From the NCBI RefSeq assembly GCF_023630175.1, contig NZ_JALLIN010000012.1, positions 90,763 through 154,762 of the forward strand: 64,000 nt of DNA. Reading direction: 5' to 3'. A program made the translations under genes and the position numbers. A model generated the notes under the pieces. It was given only the letters and a program-made list of their open reading frames with translations, did not search any database and was not told the DNA's origin. Shown here in pieces: positions 35,135 to 45,271 of the stretch. Source of the stretch: Streptomyces cellostaticus. GTDB taxonomy: Bacteria > Actinomycetota > Actinomycetes > Streptomycetales > Streptomycetaceae. The first letter of the stretch is position 1, and each line of letters opens with the position of its first letter.

Positions 35135-36736
35135 TCAGCCGCCGGGGATCCGGGCGTAGAGCACCGCCCCGTCGACCCGGCCCACCTCCTCGTACCGCCC
35201 GTTCAGCAGCCCGCGCAGGCTGGGGAGGCGGTCGGGGCGGTACGGCTTGCCCCGGGAGTCGTCGACCACCAGGGCCGGGGCCCGGGCGGTCATCTCGGCA
35301 CGGAACACGGGCCAGGCGTCCGCGACCGCGTACTTCTCGCCGACCCGGGGGCCGTCGCGGCCGCCGCTGTAGTTGGTGAGCAGGCCCGCGGTGAGGTAGC
35401 GGCTGGCCGGAGCGCGGTTGGCCAGCCAGTACGTCTCGGGGTGCATGCCCCAGACCAGGACCCGGTCGGCCGGTGCCGTGCGGTGGGCCAGGGCGGTGGC
35501 GAGGCGCTGGGAGTGGGCGAGTTCGGAGCGCGGGGCGAGCAGGCCCCAGGTGAGGAACAGGGCGCAGCAGCAGGCCGAGGTGAGGACGGCGGACACCAGG
35601 TGGACGCGGGGCAGGAGTTGGAGCGCCGCCGTGGCCAGCAGGGCCGCGGGCGGAAGGAGTTGCAGGTAGTAGTGCCCGAAGAAGTGGAAGCCGAGGACGA
35701 CCGCGCCCGCCGAGGACCCCAGCCAGAGCCAGAGGTCGGCCCCCACGGCGCCCGGCACACGCGGGACACCGGTGGCGCGGCGCGCCCGCAGCGCCCGTAG
35801 CACCGGGGGCACCAGGCCCGCGCAGGCCACGGCCAGGATCGCCGTGTTGGCCAGCCCCCGGCCGAGGACGAGCAGTTCCGAGCCGGTGAAGGAGGCGTAG
35901 GCGGTGGATCCGGTGACCGTCCAGAACAGGAACCCGGCCGGATCGGTGACGAGGGCGGCGCACAGGACGGGCAGCGCGAAGCCGGCGGCCAGCCGCACGG
36001 CCCCCGCCCGCACGACCCCCGTACGCCGGGCACCGGCCCGCGCGTCCGCCGCTCCGCCCGCCCCCCGGGCATCCCCCGCGCTCGCCCCACCGCGCCGGCA
36101 GAGCAGCCACACCACCGGCAGCAGCACCGCGCCGCCCGTCTGCTTGGTGAGGAAGGCGCAGGCGACGGCGGCCCCGGCCGCGCCCCAGCGGCCGCGGTCC
36201 GCGCTCCACAGGGCGGCCACGGTGCCGGGCAGTATGAACACCTCGAAGGTCGCGGCCTGCGCGTCCTCCGGGTTGAGCCCGACGGAGACCAGCAGGTACA
36301 GCACCCCGGCGGTACGCCCGGCGGTGTCCCCCCAGCGGCGGCGGGCCACGGAGGCCAGCAGGGCCGCGGTGAGCAGTTGCGCGGCGATCGCCAGCACCCG
36401 GAGCGGGGCGAGCGAGCCGGAGCCGAAGACGGCGAAGGCGGCCTCGTACAGCCAGGGCAGCAGGGGCGGCTTGCGGTCCACGACCGTCTCGTAGAGCCGG
36501 CCGCCGTGCGCGAGGAGTCCGGCCTGGACGGCCAGGTAGCCCTCGTCGGGGTTCCACAGCGGGCGGACGAAGGACGGCGTCCGGGTGACGCAGGCCAGCG
36601 CCGCCAGGGCGGGCAGCAGCCTTGTCCAGTACGCCGTCCGGGTGACCGCGGGCCGTGCGGAGATGGGCGGGGCGGCGAGCGTGGGCAGCACGGACAGCAC
36701 GCTATCCGGCCCCGCGGTCCCGGCGAAGCGGAACAT
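35135..36736 (-). CDS. GT39-like membrane glycosyltransferase
   Basis: This 533-residue polytopic membrane protein has about 10 helices. The conserved first loop 'PLWNPDEGYLAVQAGLLAHG' holds the catalytic Asp-Glu pair of the ArnT/PMT clan, and 'VVDRKPPLLPWLYEAAF' follows it. It would use a polyprenyl-phosphate sugar donor outside the membrane to glycosylate a lipid, polymer or protein. The acceptor is unknown. The start is weakly supported because no ribosome binding site is visible before the ATG. Confidence 0.85.
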   Translation of the reverse strand: MFRFAGTAGPDSVLSVLPTLAAPPISARPAVTRTAYWTRLLPALAALACVTRTPSFVRPLWNPDEGYLAVQAGLLAHGGRLYETVVDRKPPLLPWLYEAAFAVFGSGSLAPLRVLAIAAQLLTAALLASVARRRWGDTAGRTAGVLYLLVSVGLNPEDAQAATFEVFILPGTVAALWSADRGRWGAAGAAVACAFLTKQTGGAVLLPVVWLLCRRGGASAGDARGAGGAADARAGARRTGVVRAGAVRLAAGFALPVLCAALVTDPAGFLFWTVTGSTAYASFTGSELLVLGRGLANTAILAVACAGLVPPVLRALRARRATGVPRVPGAVGADLWLWLGSSAGAVVLGFHFFGHYYLQLLPPAALLATAALQLLPRVHLVSAVLTSACCCALFLTWGLLAPRSELAHSQRLATALAHRTAPADRVLVWGMHPETYWLANRAPASRYLTAGLLTNYSGGRDGPRVGEKYAVADAWPVFRAEMTARAPALVVDDSRGKPYRPDRLPSLRGLLNGRYEEVGRVDGAVLYARIPGG

Positions 36737-36763
36737 ACGGGGCCGAAGGGGGCGGTCGGCGGG

Positions 36764-38287
36764 CTACTGCTGCTTTCCGGGCGGCGCCCCGGGCACCTCA
36801 CCGGCCGCGGCCTGCTCGCGCAGGGCGAGCAGGCTGTGCCTCCGGCCGTAGAGGAGGTAGACCGCGATGCCGATGACCATCCAGATGGCGAAGCGGAGCC
36901 AGGTCTCGGCGGGCAGGTTGAGCATCAGCCACAGCGTGGCGCACACGGACAGGATCGGGACCACCGGGACCCAGGGGGTGCGGAACGCGCGCGGCAGGTC
37001 CGGACGCGTCCTGCGCAGGATGATGACGCTGATCGCGACGACGACGAACGCGAACAGCGTGCCGATGTTCACCAGTTCGGCCAGCTCGCTCAGGCTGGTG
37101 AACCCGGCCACGATCGCGATGATCACGCCGAGCAGGATGGTCGGCCGGTGCGGGGTCTTGAAGCGCGGGTGGACGCGGGAGAAGAAGCGCGGCAGCAGCC
37201 CGTCACGGCTCATCGCGAAGAACACCCGGGTCTGGCCGAGCAGCAGGATCATGCAGACGGTCGTCAGGCCGACGGCGGCGCCGAAGCTGATCACGCCCGC
37301 GTACCAGGGGTGCCCGACGGACTTGAAGGCGTCGGCCAGCGGGGCCTCCACCGACAGGCCGGTGTACTTCTGCATCCCGGTGACGACGATGGAGACGGCG
37401 ACGTAGAGCACGGTGCAGATCAGCAGCGAGCCGAGGATGCCGCGCGGCATGTCCCGCTGCGGGTTGCGCGTCTCCTCGGCGGCCGTGGCGACGATGTCGA
37501 AGCCGATGAACGCGAAGAACACCACCGAGGCGGCGGTGAAGATGCCCATCACACCGAAGTTGGCGGGCGCCCAGCCGAACATGAGCTGGATGAGCGGCGC
37601 CTTGAGATTGCCGCCCGCCGACACCGGCTCGGGGTCCGGGATGAACGGCTTGTAGTTCGCGCCGTGGATGAAGAAGGCGCCGGCGATGATCACGATCAGG
37701 ACGACGGCCACCTTGATGGCCACCACGATCGAGGTGATCCGGGCGGACAGCTTCATGCCGAGCACGAGGATGCCGGTGAGGGCCAGGACGAGCGCCGCGG
37801 CCAGGATGTCGAAGCCGAACCCGGAGGCCCCGTCCCGGCCGGCCAGGTAGTCCGGCAGGTGCCAGCCGGCGTTGTCGAGCAGCGAGCGGATGTAGCCCGA
37901 CCAGCCGACGGCCACCACCGCCGTGCCGAGGGCGAACTCCAGGACGAGGTCCCAGCCGATGATCCAGGCCGGCAGCTCACCGAGGGAGGCGTACGAGAAG
38001 GTGTACGCGGAGCCCGCCACGGGGACCGTGGAGGCGAACTCGGCGTAGCAGAGCGCGGCGAGCGCGCAGACCACGCCGGCCGCCACGAAGGCCAGGGACA
38101 CCGCCGGACCGGCGTTGTTCTTGGCGACCTGTCCGGTGAGGACGAAGATACCGGTGCCGATGATGACACCCACACCGAAGACGGTCAGATCGAGGGCGGA
38201 GAGGGACTTCCTGAGCGAATGCTCGGGTTCCTCGGTGTCCCGGATGGACTGTTCGACGTTCTTCGTCCTGAAGAGCGCACTGCTCAC
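36764..38287 (-). CDS. APC superfamily amino acid permease
   Basis: This 507-residue protein has 12-14 membrane helices. The first, 'FGVGVIIGTGIFVLTGQVA', is the substrate-binding signature of cationic amino-acid transporter-type permeases, and the later 'FAFIGFDIVATAAEETRNPQ' is also typical. The C-terminal 'WMVIGIAVYLLYGRRHS' ends the membrane part. The substrate is probably a cationic or neutral amino acid. The GTG start is preceded by GGGAGGTAGG. It lies alone between the GT39 gene and dxs. Confidence 0.94.
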   Translation of the reverse strand: MSSALFRTKNVEQSIRDTEEPEHSLRKSLSALDLTVFGVGVIIGTGIFVLTGQVAKNNAGPAVSLAFVAAGVVCALAALCYAEFASTVPVAGSAYTFSYASLGELPAWIIGWDLVLEFALGTAVVAVGWSGYIRSLLDNAGWHLPDYLAGRDGASGFGFDILAAALVLALTGILVLGMKLSARITSIVVAIKVAVVLIVIIAGAFFIHGANYKPFIPDPEPVSAGGNLKAPLIQLMFGWAPANFGVMGIFTAASVVFFAFIGFDIVATAAEETRNPQRDMPRGILGSLLICTVLYVAVSIVVTGMQKYTGLSVEAPLADAFKSVGHPWYAGVISFGAAVGLTTVCMILLLGQTRVFFAMSRDGLLPRFFSRVHPRFKTPHRPTILLGVIIAIVAGFTSLSELAELVNIGTLFAFVVVAISVIILRRTRPDLPRAFRTPWVPVVPILSVCATLWLMLNLPAETWLRFAIWMVIGIAVYLLYGRRHSLLALREQAAAGEVPGAPPGKQQ

Positions 38288-38369
38288 TGCCTACCTCCCA
38301 CGCTTGTCGTCCTCGACATGATCGAGAGGGCCGGTGTGCGTATGCCCGGCACAGGCAGGTTTACGCAGA

Positions 38370-38412
38370 AGGGCCGGTTCCGCCACCCGGAGAACGGGGC
38401 GGAACCGGCCCT
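38370..38412 (-). terminator. hairpin terminator after dxs
   Basis: A perfect 15-bp stem (AGGGCCGGTTCCGCC) with a 13-base loop lies 15 bases past the dxs stop. Confidence 0.85.
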
Positions 38413-38426
38413 GCGGCCGCTTTTCC

Positions 38427-40355
38427 CTAGTCGCGCGCGGGCTCGACGGAGTCGACCTCTGCCGCCGTACGGTCGAACCGGCCGTCCAGCTTGGAGACCA
38501 GACCGGTGACCTGGCGGGCGATGTCGGGGGCGGTCAGCCCGATCTCGGCCATGACCTCGGCGCGGGAGGCGTGGTCCAGGAAGCGCGGCGGGATGCCGAA
38601 GTCGCGCAGCGGCACGTCCACACCGGCGTCGCGCAGGGTCTGGGCGATCGCGGAGCCGACACCGCCGACGCGGCTGTTGTCCTCGACGGTGACGACGACC
38701 CGGTGCCGCTCGGCGAGCGGGGCCATGGCCTCGTCGACGGGCTTGACCCAGCGCGGGTCGACCACGGTGGTGGAGATGCCCTGCCGCTCCAGCAGGCCGG
38801 CGATCTCCAGGCACATCGGCGCGAGGGCGCCCACGGAGACCAGCAGCACGTCCGGGCGGTCGGTGCCGGGCTCGCGCAGCACGTCCATCCCGCCGACCCG
38901 GCCCACGGCCGGTACGGCGGGGCCGACGGCGCCCTTGGAGAAGCGGACCACGGTCGGCGCGTCGTCGACGGCGACCGCCTCGCGGAGCTGCGCCCGGACC
39001 TGGTCGGCGTCGCGCGGGGCGGCCAGCCTCAGGCCGGGCACGACCTGCAGGATCGACATGTCCCACATGCCGTTGTGGGAGGCTCCGTCGGTGCCGGTGA
39101 CACCCGCCCGGTCCAGGACGAAGGTCACCCCGCACCGGTGCAGGGCCACGTCCATCAGGACCTGGTCGAAGGCCCGGTTGAGGAAGGTGGCGTAGACGGC
39201 GAAGACCGGGTGGACGCCGGCGTGGGCCAGGCCCGCCGCCGACACGGCTCCGTGCTGCTCGGCGATGCCGACGTCGTAGACCCGGTCGGGGAAGCGCTTG
39301 GCGAACCTGTCCAGGCCGACCGGCTGGAGCATGGCCGCCGTGATGGCCACGACGTCCTCGCGCTCCTCGCCGAGCTTGACCATCTCGTCGCCGAAGACGG
39401 AGGTCCAGTCCGCACCAGAGCTGGCGATCGGCAGACCGGTGTCGGGGTGGATCTTGCCGACGGCGTGGAAGCGGTCGGCCTCGTCCTGCAGCGCGGGCTG
39501 GTAGCCGCGGCCCTTCTCGGTCAGGCAGTGCACGATGACGGGCCCGCCGAACCGCTTGGCCCGGGCCAGCGCCGACTCCAGGGCCTCGATGTCGTGCCCG
39601 TCGATCGGGCCGACGTACTTCAGGCCCAGGTCCTCGAACATGCCCTGCGGGGCGATGAAGTCCTTCAGCCCCTTCTTGGCGCCGTGCAGGGTCTCGTACA
39701 GCGGCTTGCCGACGACCGGCGTGCGGTCGAGGATGTCCTTGGTCCGGGCGAGGAAGCGCTCGTAGCCGTCGGTCGTGCGCAGGGTCGCCAGGTGGTTGGC
39801 CAGGCCGCCGATGGTCGGCGCGTAGGAGCGCTCGTTGTCGTTGACGACGATGACGAGCGGGCGGTCCTTGGCCTCGGCGATGTTGTTCAGGGCCTCCCAG
39901 GCCATGCCGCCGGTCAGCGCGCCGTCACCGATGACGGCGACGACGTGGCTGTCCCGCTCCATGAGCTGGTTGGCCTTGGCGATGCCGTCGGCCCAGCCGA
40001 GCACCGTGGAGGCGTGGCTGTTCTCGATGACGTCGTGCTCGGACTCGGCCTGCGAGGGGTAGCCGGACAGGCCGCCCTTCATCTTCAGCCGGGAGAAGTC
40101 CTGCCGGCCGGTGAGCAGCTTGTGGACGTAGGACTGGTGTCCCGTGTCCCACAGGACCTTGTCCTTCGGGGAGTGGAAGACGCGGTGCAGGGCGATGGTG
40201 AGCTCGACCACACCCAGGTTGGGGCCGAGGTGGCCACCGGTCTTGGAGACGGCGTCGACGAGGAAGGTCCGGATCTCCTCCGCCAGCCGGACCAGCTCCT
40301 CCGGGCTGAGCCGGTCCAGATCGCGCGGTCCCCTGATGCGGGTCAGCAGCGGCAC
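38427..40355 (-). CDS. dxs: 1-deoxy-D-xylulose-5-phosphate synthase
   Basis: This 642-residue enzyme joins pyruvate and glyceraldehyde 3-phosphate, the first step of the MEP isoprenoid pathway. The thiamine-diphosphate site '[19 protein letters not shown]' and '[12 protein letters not shown]' are seen in the N-terminal domain. The transketolase-like middle '[18 protein letters not shown]' holds the catalytic Glu, and the C-terminal domain is complete. The GTG start has AGGAGG 6 bases upstream. In S. coelicolor the corresponding position holds one of two dxs paralogues, as I recall. Confidence 0.97.
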   Translation of the reverse strand: MPLLTRIRGPRDLDRLSPEELVRLAEEIRTFLVDAVSKTGGHLGPNLGVVELTIALHRVFHSPKDKVLWDTGHQSYVHKLLTGRQDFSRLKMKGGLSGYPSQAESEHDVIENSHASTVLGWADGIAKANQLMERDSHVVAVIGDGALTGGMAWEALNNIAEAKDRPLVIVVNDNERSYAPTIGGLANHLATLRTTDGYERFLARTKDILDRTPVVGKPLYETLHGAKKGLKDFIAPQGMFEDLGLKYVGPIDGHDIEALESALARAKRFGGPVIVHCLTEKGRGYQPALQDEADRFHAVGKIHPDTGLPIASSGADWTSVFGDEMVKLGEEREDVVAITAAMLQPVGLDRFAKRFPDRVYDVGIAEQHGAVSAAGLAHAGVHPVFAVYATFLNRAFDQVLMDVALHRCGVTFVLDRAGVTGTDGASHNGMWDMSILQVVPGLRLAAPRDADQVRAQLREAVAVDDAPTVVRFSKGAVGPAVPAVGRVGGMDVLREPGTDRPDVLLVSVGALAPMCLEIAGLLERQGISTTVVDPRWVKPVDEAMAPLAERHRVVVTVEDNSRVGGVGSAIAQTLRDAGVDVPLRDFGIPPRFLDHASRAEVMAEIGLTAPDIARQVTGLVSKLDGRFDRTAAEVDSVEPARD

Positions 40356-40432
40356 CCGTGCCTCCTTGCAGTAGAGCTGATCGAGCTGTTGCCGGGCCTG
40401 TCGAGTCTAATGTTCCGGGTTTGCGGGACACG

Positions 40433-40466
40433 ACAGTGCCCGGCACCTCGCGGTGCCGGGCACTGT
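40433..40466 (-). terminator. hairpin terminator after xylH
   Basis: A perfect 15-bp stem (ACAGTGCCCGGCACC) with the tetraloop TCGC lies about 15 bases past the permease stop, between xylH and dxs. Confidence 0.9.
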
Positions 40467-40480
40467 TTCGACCCGGGACG

Positions 40481-41791
40481 CTACGCGCGACCCGCGGTCT
40501 TCTGCGTCTTGCGGGTGACCGAGTCGATGACCACGGTGGTCAGCAGCACCGCCGCGGTGATCATGTACTTCACCGGCTCGGCGATGGACTCGAGCTGCAG
40601 ACCGTACTGGATGGAAACGATCACCAGCACACCCAGCAGGGCGTTCCAGGTGCGGCCACGGCCACCGAAGAGCGAGGTGCCGCCGATGACGGCCGCGGCG
40701 ATCGCGTTCATCAGCAGGTCGCCGGTACCGGCGCTCTGGTTGGCGGAGGCGATCTTGGAGGCCAGGAACAGACCGCCGATCGCGGCGAAACCGCCGGCGA
40801 TGCCGAACACGGAGATCCGCACCGCGGTGACGTTGATGCCCGCACGGCGGGAGGCCTCGACGCTGCCGCCGAGCGCGAAGATCTTGCGGCCGTAGGAGGT
40901 GCGGCGCAGCAGGAAGTCGGTGCCGACCAGGAAGGCGAGGAAGATCACCGTGGCCAGCGGCAGCCCCTTGTACTGGTTGTACATGTACGCGGCGGCGAAG
41001 GAGACCACGGCCAGCAGGGCGGTGCGCAGGACGGTGTCGCTGAGCGGCCGGGACGGCACGCCCGCCGCCTCGCGGCGCCGGTTGCCGAGGAAGGAGCTGA
41101 CGAAGAACAGCGCGACCACGACCACCGCCAGGCCGTACGCGGCGGCCACGTCGGCGAAGAAGTACGTGGTGAGCTGGCCGATCAGGCCGTCGCTGTCGAG
41201 GTTGATCGTGCCGTTGGCACCGAGCACCTTGAGCATGAAGCCGAGCCAGAACAGCAGGCCGGCCAGGGTCACGGCGAAGGCGGGAGCGCCGAGCACCGCG
41301 AAGAAGAAGCCGTGGGCCGCGCCGATGGCGAGACCGGCGGCGACGGCGACGAGGACGGCCGCCCACTCGGGCCAGCCCTGGTTGACCGCGAGGACGGCCG
41401 CGAGGGCGCTGGCCGCGCCGCTGACGGAGCCCACCGACAGGTCGATCTCACCGAGCAGCAGCACGAAGACGATGCCGACGGAGATCATGCCGGTGCCGAC
41501 CATCGTGACGGTGATGTCGCTGATGTTCTGCGCCGACAGGAAGTTGGAGTTCAGCATCTGGAAGATGACGCAGATGGCGGCGAGGCCCACGACGACCGGG
41601 AGGGAACCCAGCTCGCCGGCCTTCATCTTGCGCTTGAACTCGTCCCAGTAGCCGAAGATGCCTTCCTGGCGCACCAGCAGCCGGGGGTCGACCGCGGCGG
41701 CCGAGGGCACGGCGGCCTCGGGGTTCTCGGCGGCTCCGCCCCCGTGCGGGGCGGACTTGTCGAGATTCGCGGAGGTCTTGTCGACGCTCAC
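40481..41791 (-). CDS. xylH: sugar ABC transporter permease XylH
   Basis: This 436-residue permease of the ribose/xylose type has 10-12 helices. Family blocks are 'LLLGEIDLSVGSVSGAASAL' and 'LLRRTSYGRKIFALGGSVEA'. An unusually long N-terminal cytoplasmic part of about 60 residues precedes the first helix. The GTG start at 41791 overlaps the xylG stop by 4 bases, so the two are coupled. With xylF and xylG it forms a CUT2-type importer; gene order and the adjacent ROK gene match the Streptomyces xylFGH locus for xylose uptake. Confidence 0.93.
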   Translation of the reverse strand: MSVDKTSANLDKSAPHGGGAAENPEAAVPSAAAVDPRLLVRQEGIFGYWDEFKRKMKAGELGSLPVVVGLAAICVIFQMLNSNFLSAQNISDITVTMVGTGMISVGIVFVLLLGEIDLSVGSVSGAASALAAVLAVNQGWPEWAAVLVAVAAGLAIGAAHGFFFAVLGAPAFAVTLAGLLFWLGFMLKVLGANGTINLDSDGLIGQLTTYFFADVAAAYGLAVVVVALFFVSSFLGNRRREAAGVPSRPLSDTVLRTALLAVVSFAAAYMYNQYKGLPLATVIFLAFLVGTDFLLRRTSYGRKIFALGGSVEASRRAGINVTAVRISVFGIAGGFAAIGGLFLASKIASANQSAGTGDLLMNAIAAAVIGGTSLFGGRGRTWNALLGVLVIVSIQYGLQLESIAEPVKYMITAAVLLTTVVIDSVTRKTQKTAGRA

Positions 41792-42570
41792 TTGGAAACC
41801 TCCCCGTTCGTGCGCGCCGCACGGCGGGTCACGGCGTTGTCGGTGGCGCCGGTGATGGCGGAGATGATGTCCTCCTGCGAGGTCGTCTTGACCTCGAAGA
41901 CGCCGTTGTTGCGGCCGAGGCGCAGTACGGCGACCTTGTCCGCCACCGCCTTCACGTCCGCCATGTTGTGGCTGATGAGGATGACGGCGTGGCCCCGCTC
42001 GCGCAGGCGCTCCACGAGGTCGAGGACCTGGGCGGTCTGCTCGACGCCGAGGGCGGCGGTCGGCTCGTCGAGGATGACCAGCTTGGGGTCGCCGAGCATC
42101 GAACGGGCGATGGCCACGGTCTGGCGCTGACCGCCGGAGAGCGAGGCGATCGGGATACGGACGCTGGGGATGCGGATCGACAGCGTGGTGAGCAGCTCGC
42201 GGGCGCGGCGCTCCATCTCGACCTCGTCCAGGACGCCGAACCTCTTCAGCTCGCGACCGAGGAACAGGTTGCCGACGACGTCGATGTTGTCGCACAGCGC
42301 GAGGTCCTGGTAGACCGTCGCGATGCCCAGGGCCTGGGCGTCGTGCGGGCGGCTGATCGACACGGGCTTGCCGCCCCACTCGATGGCGCCCTCATCGATG
42401 GGGTGCACGCCGGCGATCGTCTTGACCAGCGTGGACTTTCCGGCGCCGTTGTCGCCCACGAGGGCGACCACCTCACCGGCGTGGACCTCAAGCTCTACGT
42501 CGGTGAGCGCCTGAACGGCACCGAACCGCTTGGAGACCCCGCGCAACGCCAGCACGGGCGTAGCGGACAC
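41788..42570 (-). CDS. xylG: sugar ABC transporter ATP-binding protein XylG
   Basis: This protein is about 260 residues, a single ATPase domain, whereas most CUT2 ATPases are double. Walker A is VGDNGAGKSTLVKTIAG, the signature is LSGGQRQTVAIARSM and Walker B is LVILDEPTAALG. It powers uptake through XylH. An in-frame ATG at 42579 touches the ribosome binding site AAGGAG directly, so the GTG at 42570 (spacing 9) is the better start. It is separated from xylF by about 255 bases containing small hairpins. Confidence 0.92.
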   Translation of the reverse strand: MSATPVLALRGVSKRFGAVQALTDVELEVHAGEVVALVGDNGAGKSTLVKTIAGVHPIDEGAIEWGGKPVSISRPHDAQALGIATVYQDLALCDNIDVVGNLFLGRELKRFGVLDEVEMERRARELLTTLSIRIPSVRIPIASLSGGQRQTVAIARSMLGDPKLVILDEPTAALGVEQTAQVLDLVERLRERGHAVILISHNMADVKAVADKVAVLRLGRNNGVFEVKTTSQEDIISAITGATDNAVTRRAARTNGEVSK

Positions 42571-42698
42571 GTGAACCATCTCCTTCGCCGCCTGACCCGG
42601 CGGGAGGTTGTGCAGAGAAGTTGGGGGGTAGGGACTCTCGTCCGGATCAGGCGCGAGCACGGCATGATCCGGGCGGAAGGTCCCGAGTTCCGTCCGAC

Positions 42699-42721
42699 GC
42701 CCCGCACCGAGCTTGCGGGGC
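42699..42721 (-). promoter_or_regulatory. intercistronic hairpin between xylF and xylG
   Basis: GCCCCGCA pairs with TGCGGGGC around a 7-base loop. In binding-protein-dependent operons such hairpins stabilise the first message segment so that more binding protein is made than ATPase; that role is inferred here. Confidence 0.45.
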
Positions 42722-42825
42722 TGCGTGAATGCGCGGGGCGCCGGAGGAGTCTGGGAGGACCCGGTCCGGCCCGGTGCCGGCGCTCCGCGAGGAACGCCGG
42801 TACGGGGGACCGGAGTCGGTGCCGC

Positions 42826-43938
42826 TTACTTCAGGCCGAGCTTGTCGCAGGCGGACTTGTACTTGCCCGTGCAGATGTCGGCGACGGTGTAGACGCCGTC
42901 CTTGATGACGGTGTCGTTGATGTTGTCCTTGGTCAGCGCGGTGACCGGGACGAGCACCGAGGGGACGTCGTTGGCGGAGCCGGAGGAGACCTTGTCCTTG
43001 GCGACGGAGTCCAGGCTCTCGCCCTTGGCGAGGGCGACGGCCATCTCGGCGGCGGCGTCGGCCTCGGGGGCGTACGGCTTGTAGACGCTCATGTACTGCT
43101 CACCGGAGACGATGCGCTGCACACCGGCGAGCTCCGCGTCCTGGCCGGTGACCGGGACGGAGATGCCCGCGGCCTTCAGAGCGGTGATGATACCGCCGGC
43201 CATGCCGTCGTTGGCGGAGTAGACACCCGCGATCTTGCCCTTGCCGAGCGCGGAGATCGCCGCCTCCATCTCGGAGTTGGCGTTGTCCGGCGACCACTCC
43301 TTGGTGTCGAACTCCTTGGCGACGGTGACCTTGCCGTCGAGGACGGAGTGCGCGCCCTTCTTGAACTGCGCGGCGTTCGGGTCGGTGACCGAGCCGTTGA
43401 TCATGACGATCTTGGAGGACTTGGTGGCCTTGCCGCCCAGCGCCTTCAGCAGGGCCTCGCCCTGGGTCTTGCCGACCTCTTCGTTGTCGAACGAGGTGTA
43501 GGCGCTGATCGGGCCCTCGGCGAGACGGTCGTACGCGACGACCTTGATGCCGGCGTCCTTGGCCTTCTGGACCGAGTTCTGGATCGCCTTGGCGTCCACC
43601 GCGTCCAGGATCAGCACGTCCACCTTGTTGGTGATCATGGTGTCGACCTGCTGGGCCTGCAGGTTCGCGTCCTGGCGGGCGTTGTTGTACTGGATCTCCG
43701 CCTTGTTGTTCGTCAGCTCCTGGATCTTCTTCGTGATCAGGGGCTTGTCGAACTTCTCGTAGCGGGCGGTCTTGTTCTCCGGAAGCAGGAGACCGACCTT
43801 GATGTTGTCGCCCTTCTTGGCGGACGCCGAAGAGCTGTCGCCCCCCTTGGACTCCTTGGCACTGCCACAGGCGGCCAGCGAGACGGCCATCGCACCAGCG
43901 GCAACGGCAACGGCGGCACGACGCATACGCGTGTTCAC
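42826..43938 (-). CDS. xylF: xylose-type sugar-binding lipoprotein XylF
   Basis: This 370-residue lipoprotein has a signal ending SLAACGS (Cys about residue 24), followed by a Ser/Lys-rich linker. The periplasmic-binding fold of the ribose/xylose type has 'IKVGLLLPENKTARYEKFDK', 'DVLILDAVDAKAIQNSVQKA', 'VVAYDRLAEGPISAYTSFD' and 'AGVYSANDGMAGGIITALKA'. It delivers the sugar to XylHG. The GTG start has GGGAGG about 8 bases upstream. The upstream 121 bases up to the ROK gene include AT-rich sequence (43995-44045) where a repressor could bind. Confidence 0.94.
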   Translation of the reverse strand: MNTRMRRAAVAVAAGAMAVSLAACGSAKESKGGDSSSASAKKGDNIKVGLLLPENKTARYEKFDKPLITKKIQELTNNKAEIQYNNARQDANLQAQQVDTMITNKVDVLILDAVDAKAIQNSVQKAKDAGIKVVAYDRLAEGPISAYTSFDNEEVGKTQGEALLKALGGKATKSSKIVMINGSVTDPNAAQFKKGAHSVLDGKVTVAKEFDTKEWSPDNANSEMEAAISALGKGKIAGVYSANDGMAGGIITALKAAGISVPVTGQDAELAGVQRIVSGEQYMSVYKPYAPEADAAAEMAVALAKGESLDSVAKDKVSSGSANDVPSVLVPVTALTKDNINDTVIKDGVYTVADICTGKYKSACDKLGLK

Positions 43939-44059
43939 TCTGTAAACCTCCCTGACGAGGCCGCGTCGTTGCGGCCGAGGTGGCTGGAAGTCAACTCGGC
44001 CACACGTGCGACGTCAAGAAGTAAATCCTTAACGAGATGGCAACGGTGCCATCCGTTCT

Positions 44060-45271
44060 CTAAGTGAAGGCAGGGGTGGCCGCCGCGAGCGTACCCACGA
44101 CAGATCCGTCCAGAAGGGTTGAATCACCCATCTCGCTGAGAGCGAGAGCGAGCGCGCCCAACACCTCCGCACGGCCCCCAAGTGCCCCGGGAAGAACGGA
44201 CAGTTGGCGCGCCGCGCTGGGGATCGCGTAGCGGCCGACGGACTCCCTGATGGGCCCGAGGACGAGCTCTCCGGCCTCGGCGAGATCACCACCGAGGACC
44301 ACCCGGCTCGGGTTCAGCAGATTGCAGAGATTGGCCACTCCACTGCCGATGTGGCGGCCGACGTCGGCGATCACCCGACGACAGCCCGGGTCTCCGTCCC
44401 TGGCCAGCCGCACGACGCCTTCCATGGTCAGATCGTTGCCGTGGCTGGGCTGGAGCAGCGGAAGCACGTAGCGCGCGGCCGTGAAGGTCTCCAGGCAGCC
44501 CCGGTTCCCGCATCGACAGACCGGGCCGGATTCGTCGAGTGTAATATGTCCGATTTCGCCAGCCGTGCCGCCCGGGCCGCGATAGATCTTCCCGTTGATC
44601 ACGAGTCCGGCGCCGACACCGCTGGCGACCTTGATGTAGGCCAGGTCGCGCACGCCCTTGCCACTGCCCCAGACCAGCTCGCCGAGCGCGCCGAGGTTGG
44701 CGTCGTTGTCCACGTGCACGGGCACGCCGAGCCGCTCGCGCAGTTCCTCGGCGGGTCTGGTGCCGCCCCAGCCCGGCAGGATCGCGGTGGACCCCAGGGT
44801 CCCCGACTCCACGTCGATCGGTCCGGGCACGCCCAGCCCCACGCCGGCCACCTTGGTCCGGTCCACGCCGGTGGCCGCGACCAGCCGGTTGACCAGCTCC
44901 TCGGCCCGGTCGAAGCCCTGCGTGGAGGAGGCGTCCACGTCCAGCGGCTCGGACTCCTCGGCCAGCACCTGGTGGGCGAGGTTCCCGATCGCGACGCGCA
45001 GGTGGGTGTGCCCGAAGTCCACGCCGATCACGATGCCGGCGTCCCCGCTCAGCGACACGCTGCGGGCCCGCCGTCCACCCGCCGACGTGGGCGTGACCTC
45101 GACGGTTCCGCCGTCCTTCAGCTCCCGCACGATGTTGGAGACCGTCGCCGCGGACAGGCCGGTCGTCCGTGCGATCTCCGCCTGCGTGAGCGACCCGGCA
45201 AGCCGTACCGCCCGCACGACTCGTTCCAGGTTGGCTCGGTGCAGCGACGACTGCGACCCCGGAGTCTCCAT
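44060..45271 (-). CDS. rok7B7: ROK family transcriptional regulator Rok7B7-like
   Basis: This 403-residue regulator has an N-terminal winged helix ('LTQAEIARTTGLSAATVSNI') and a ROK sugar-kinase-like domain. The latter includes an ATP-binding start ('IVIGVDFGHTHLRVAIGN') and the zinc motif CRCGNRGCLE. In S. coelicolor the orthologue next to xylFGH controls xylose transport and affects antibiotic production and carbon catabolite control. The ATG at 45271 is chosen for a GGAG about 11 bases upstream; an ATG at 45292 is an alternative. The gene lies directly upstream of xylF on the same strand. Confidence 0.92.
   Translation of the reverse strand: METPGSQSSLHRANLERVVRAVRLAGSLTQAEIARTTGLSAATVSNIVRELKDGGTVEVTPTSAGGRRARSVSLSGDAGIVIGVDFGHTHLRVAIGNLAHQVLAEESEPLDVDASSTQGFDRAEELVNRLVAATGVDRTKVAGVGLGVPGPIDVESGTLGSTAILPGWGGTRPAEELRERLGVPVHVDNDANLGALGELVWGSGKGVRDLAYIKVASGVGAGLVINGKIYRGPGGTAGEIGHITLDESGPVCRCGNRGCLETFTAARYVLPLLQPSHGNDLTMEGVVRLARDGDPGCRRVIADVGRHIGSGVANLCNLLNPSRVVLGGDLAEAGELVLGPIRESVGRYAIPSAARQLSVLPGALGGRAEVLGALALALSEMGDSTLLDGSVVGTLAAATPAFT

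Noticed and set aside
36377..38509. Plus-strand open frame opposite the amino acid permease
   Set aside because: The translation is Asp/His/Gly/Arg-rich with no hydrophobic pattern; the permease on the minus strand explains the region.
42580..42825. Riboswitch between xylF and xylG
   Set aside because: Only simple hairpins are seen and no conserved ligand-binding core; its position inside the operon suits message stabilisation.
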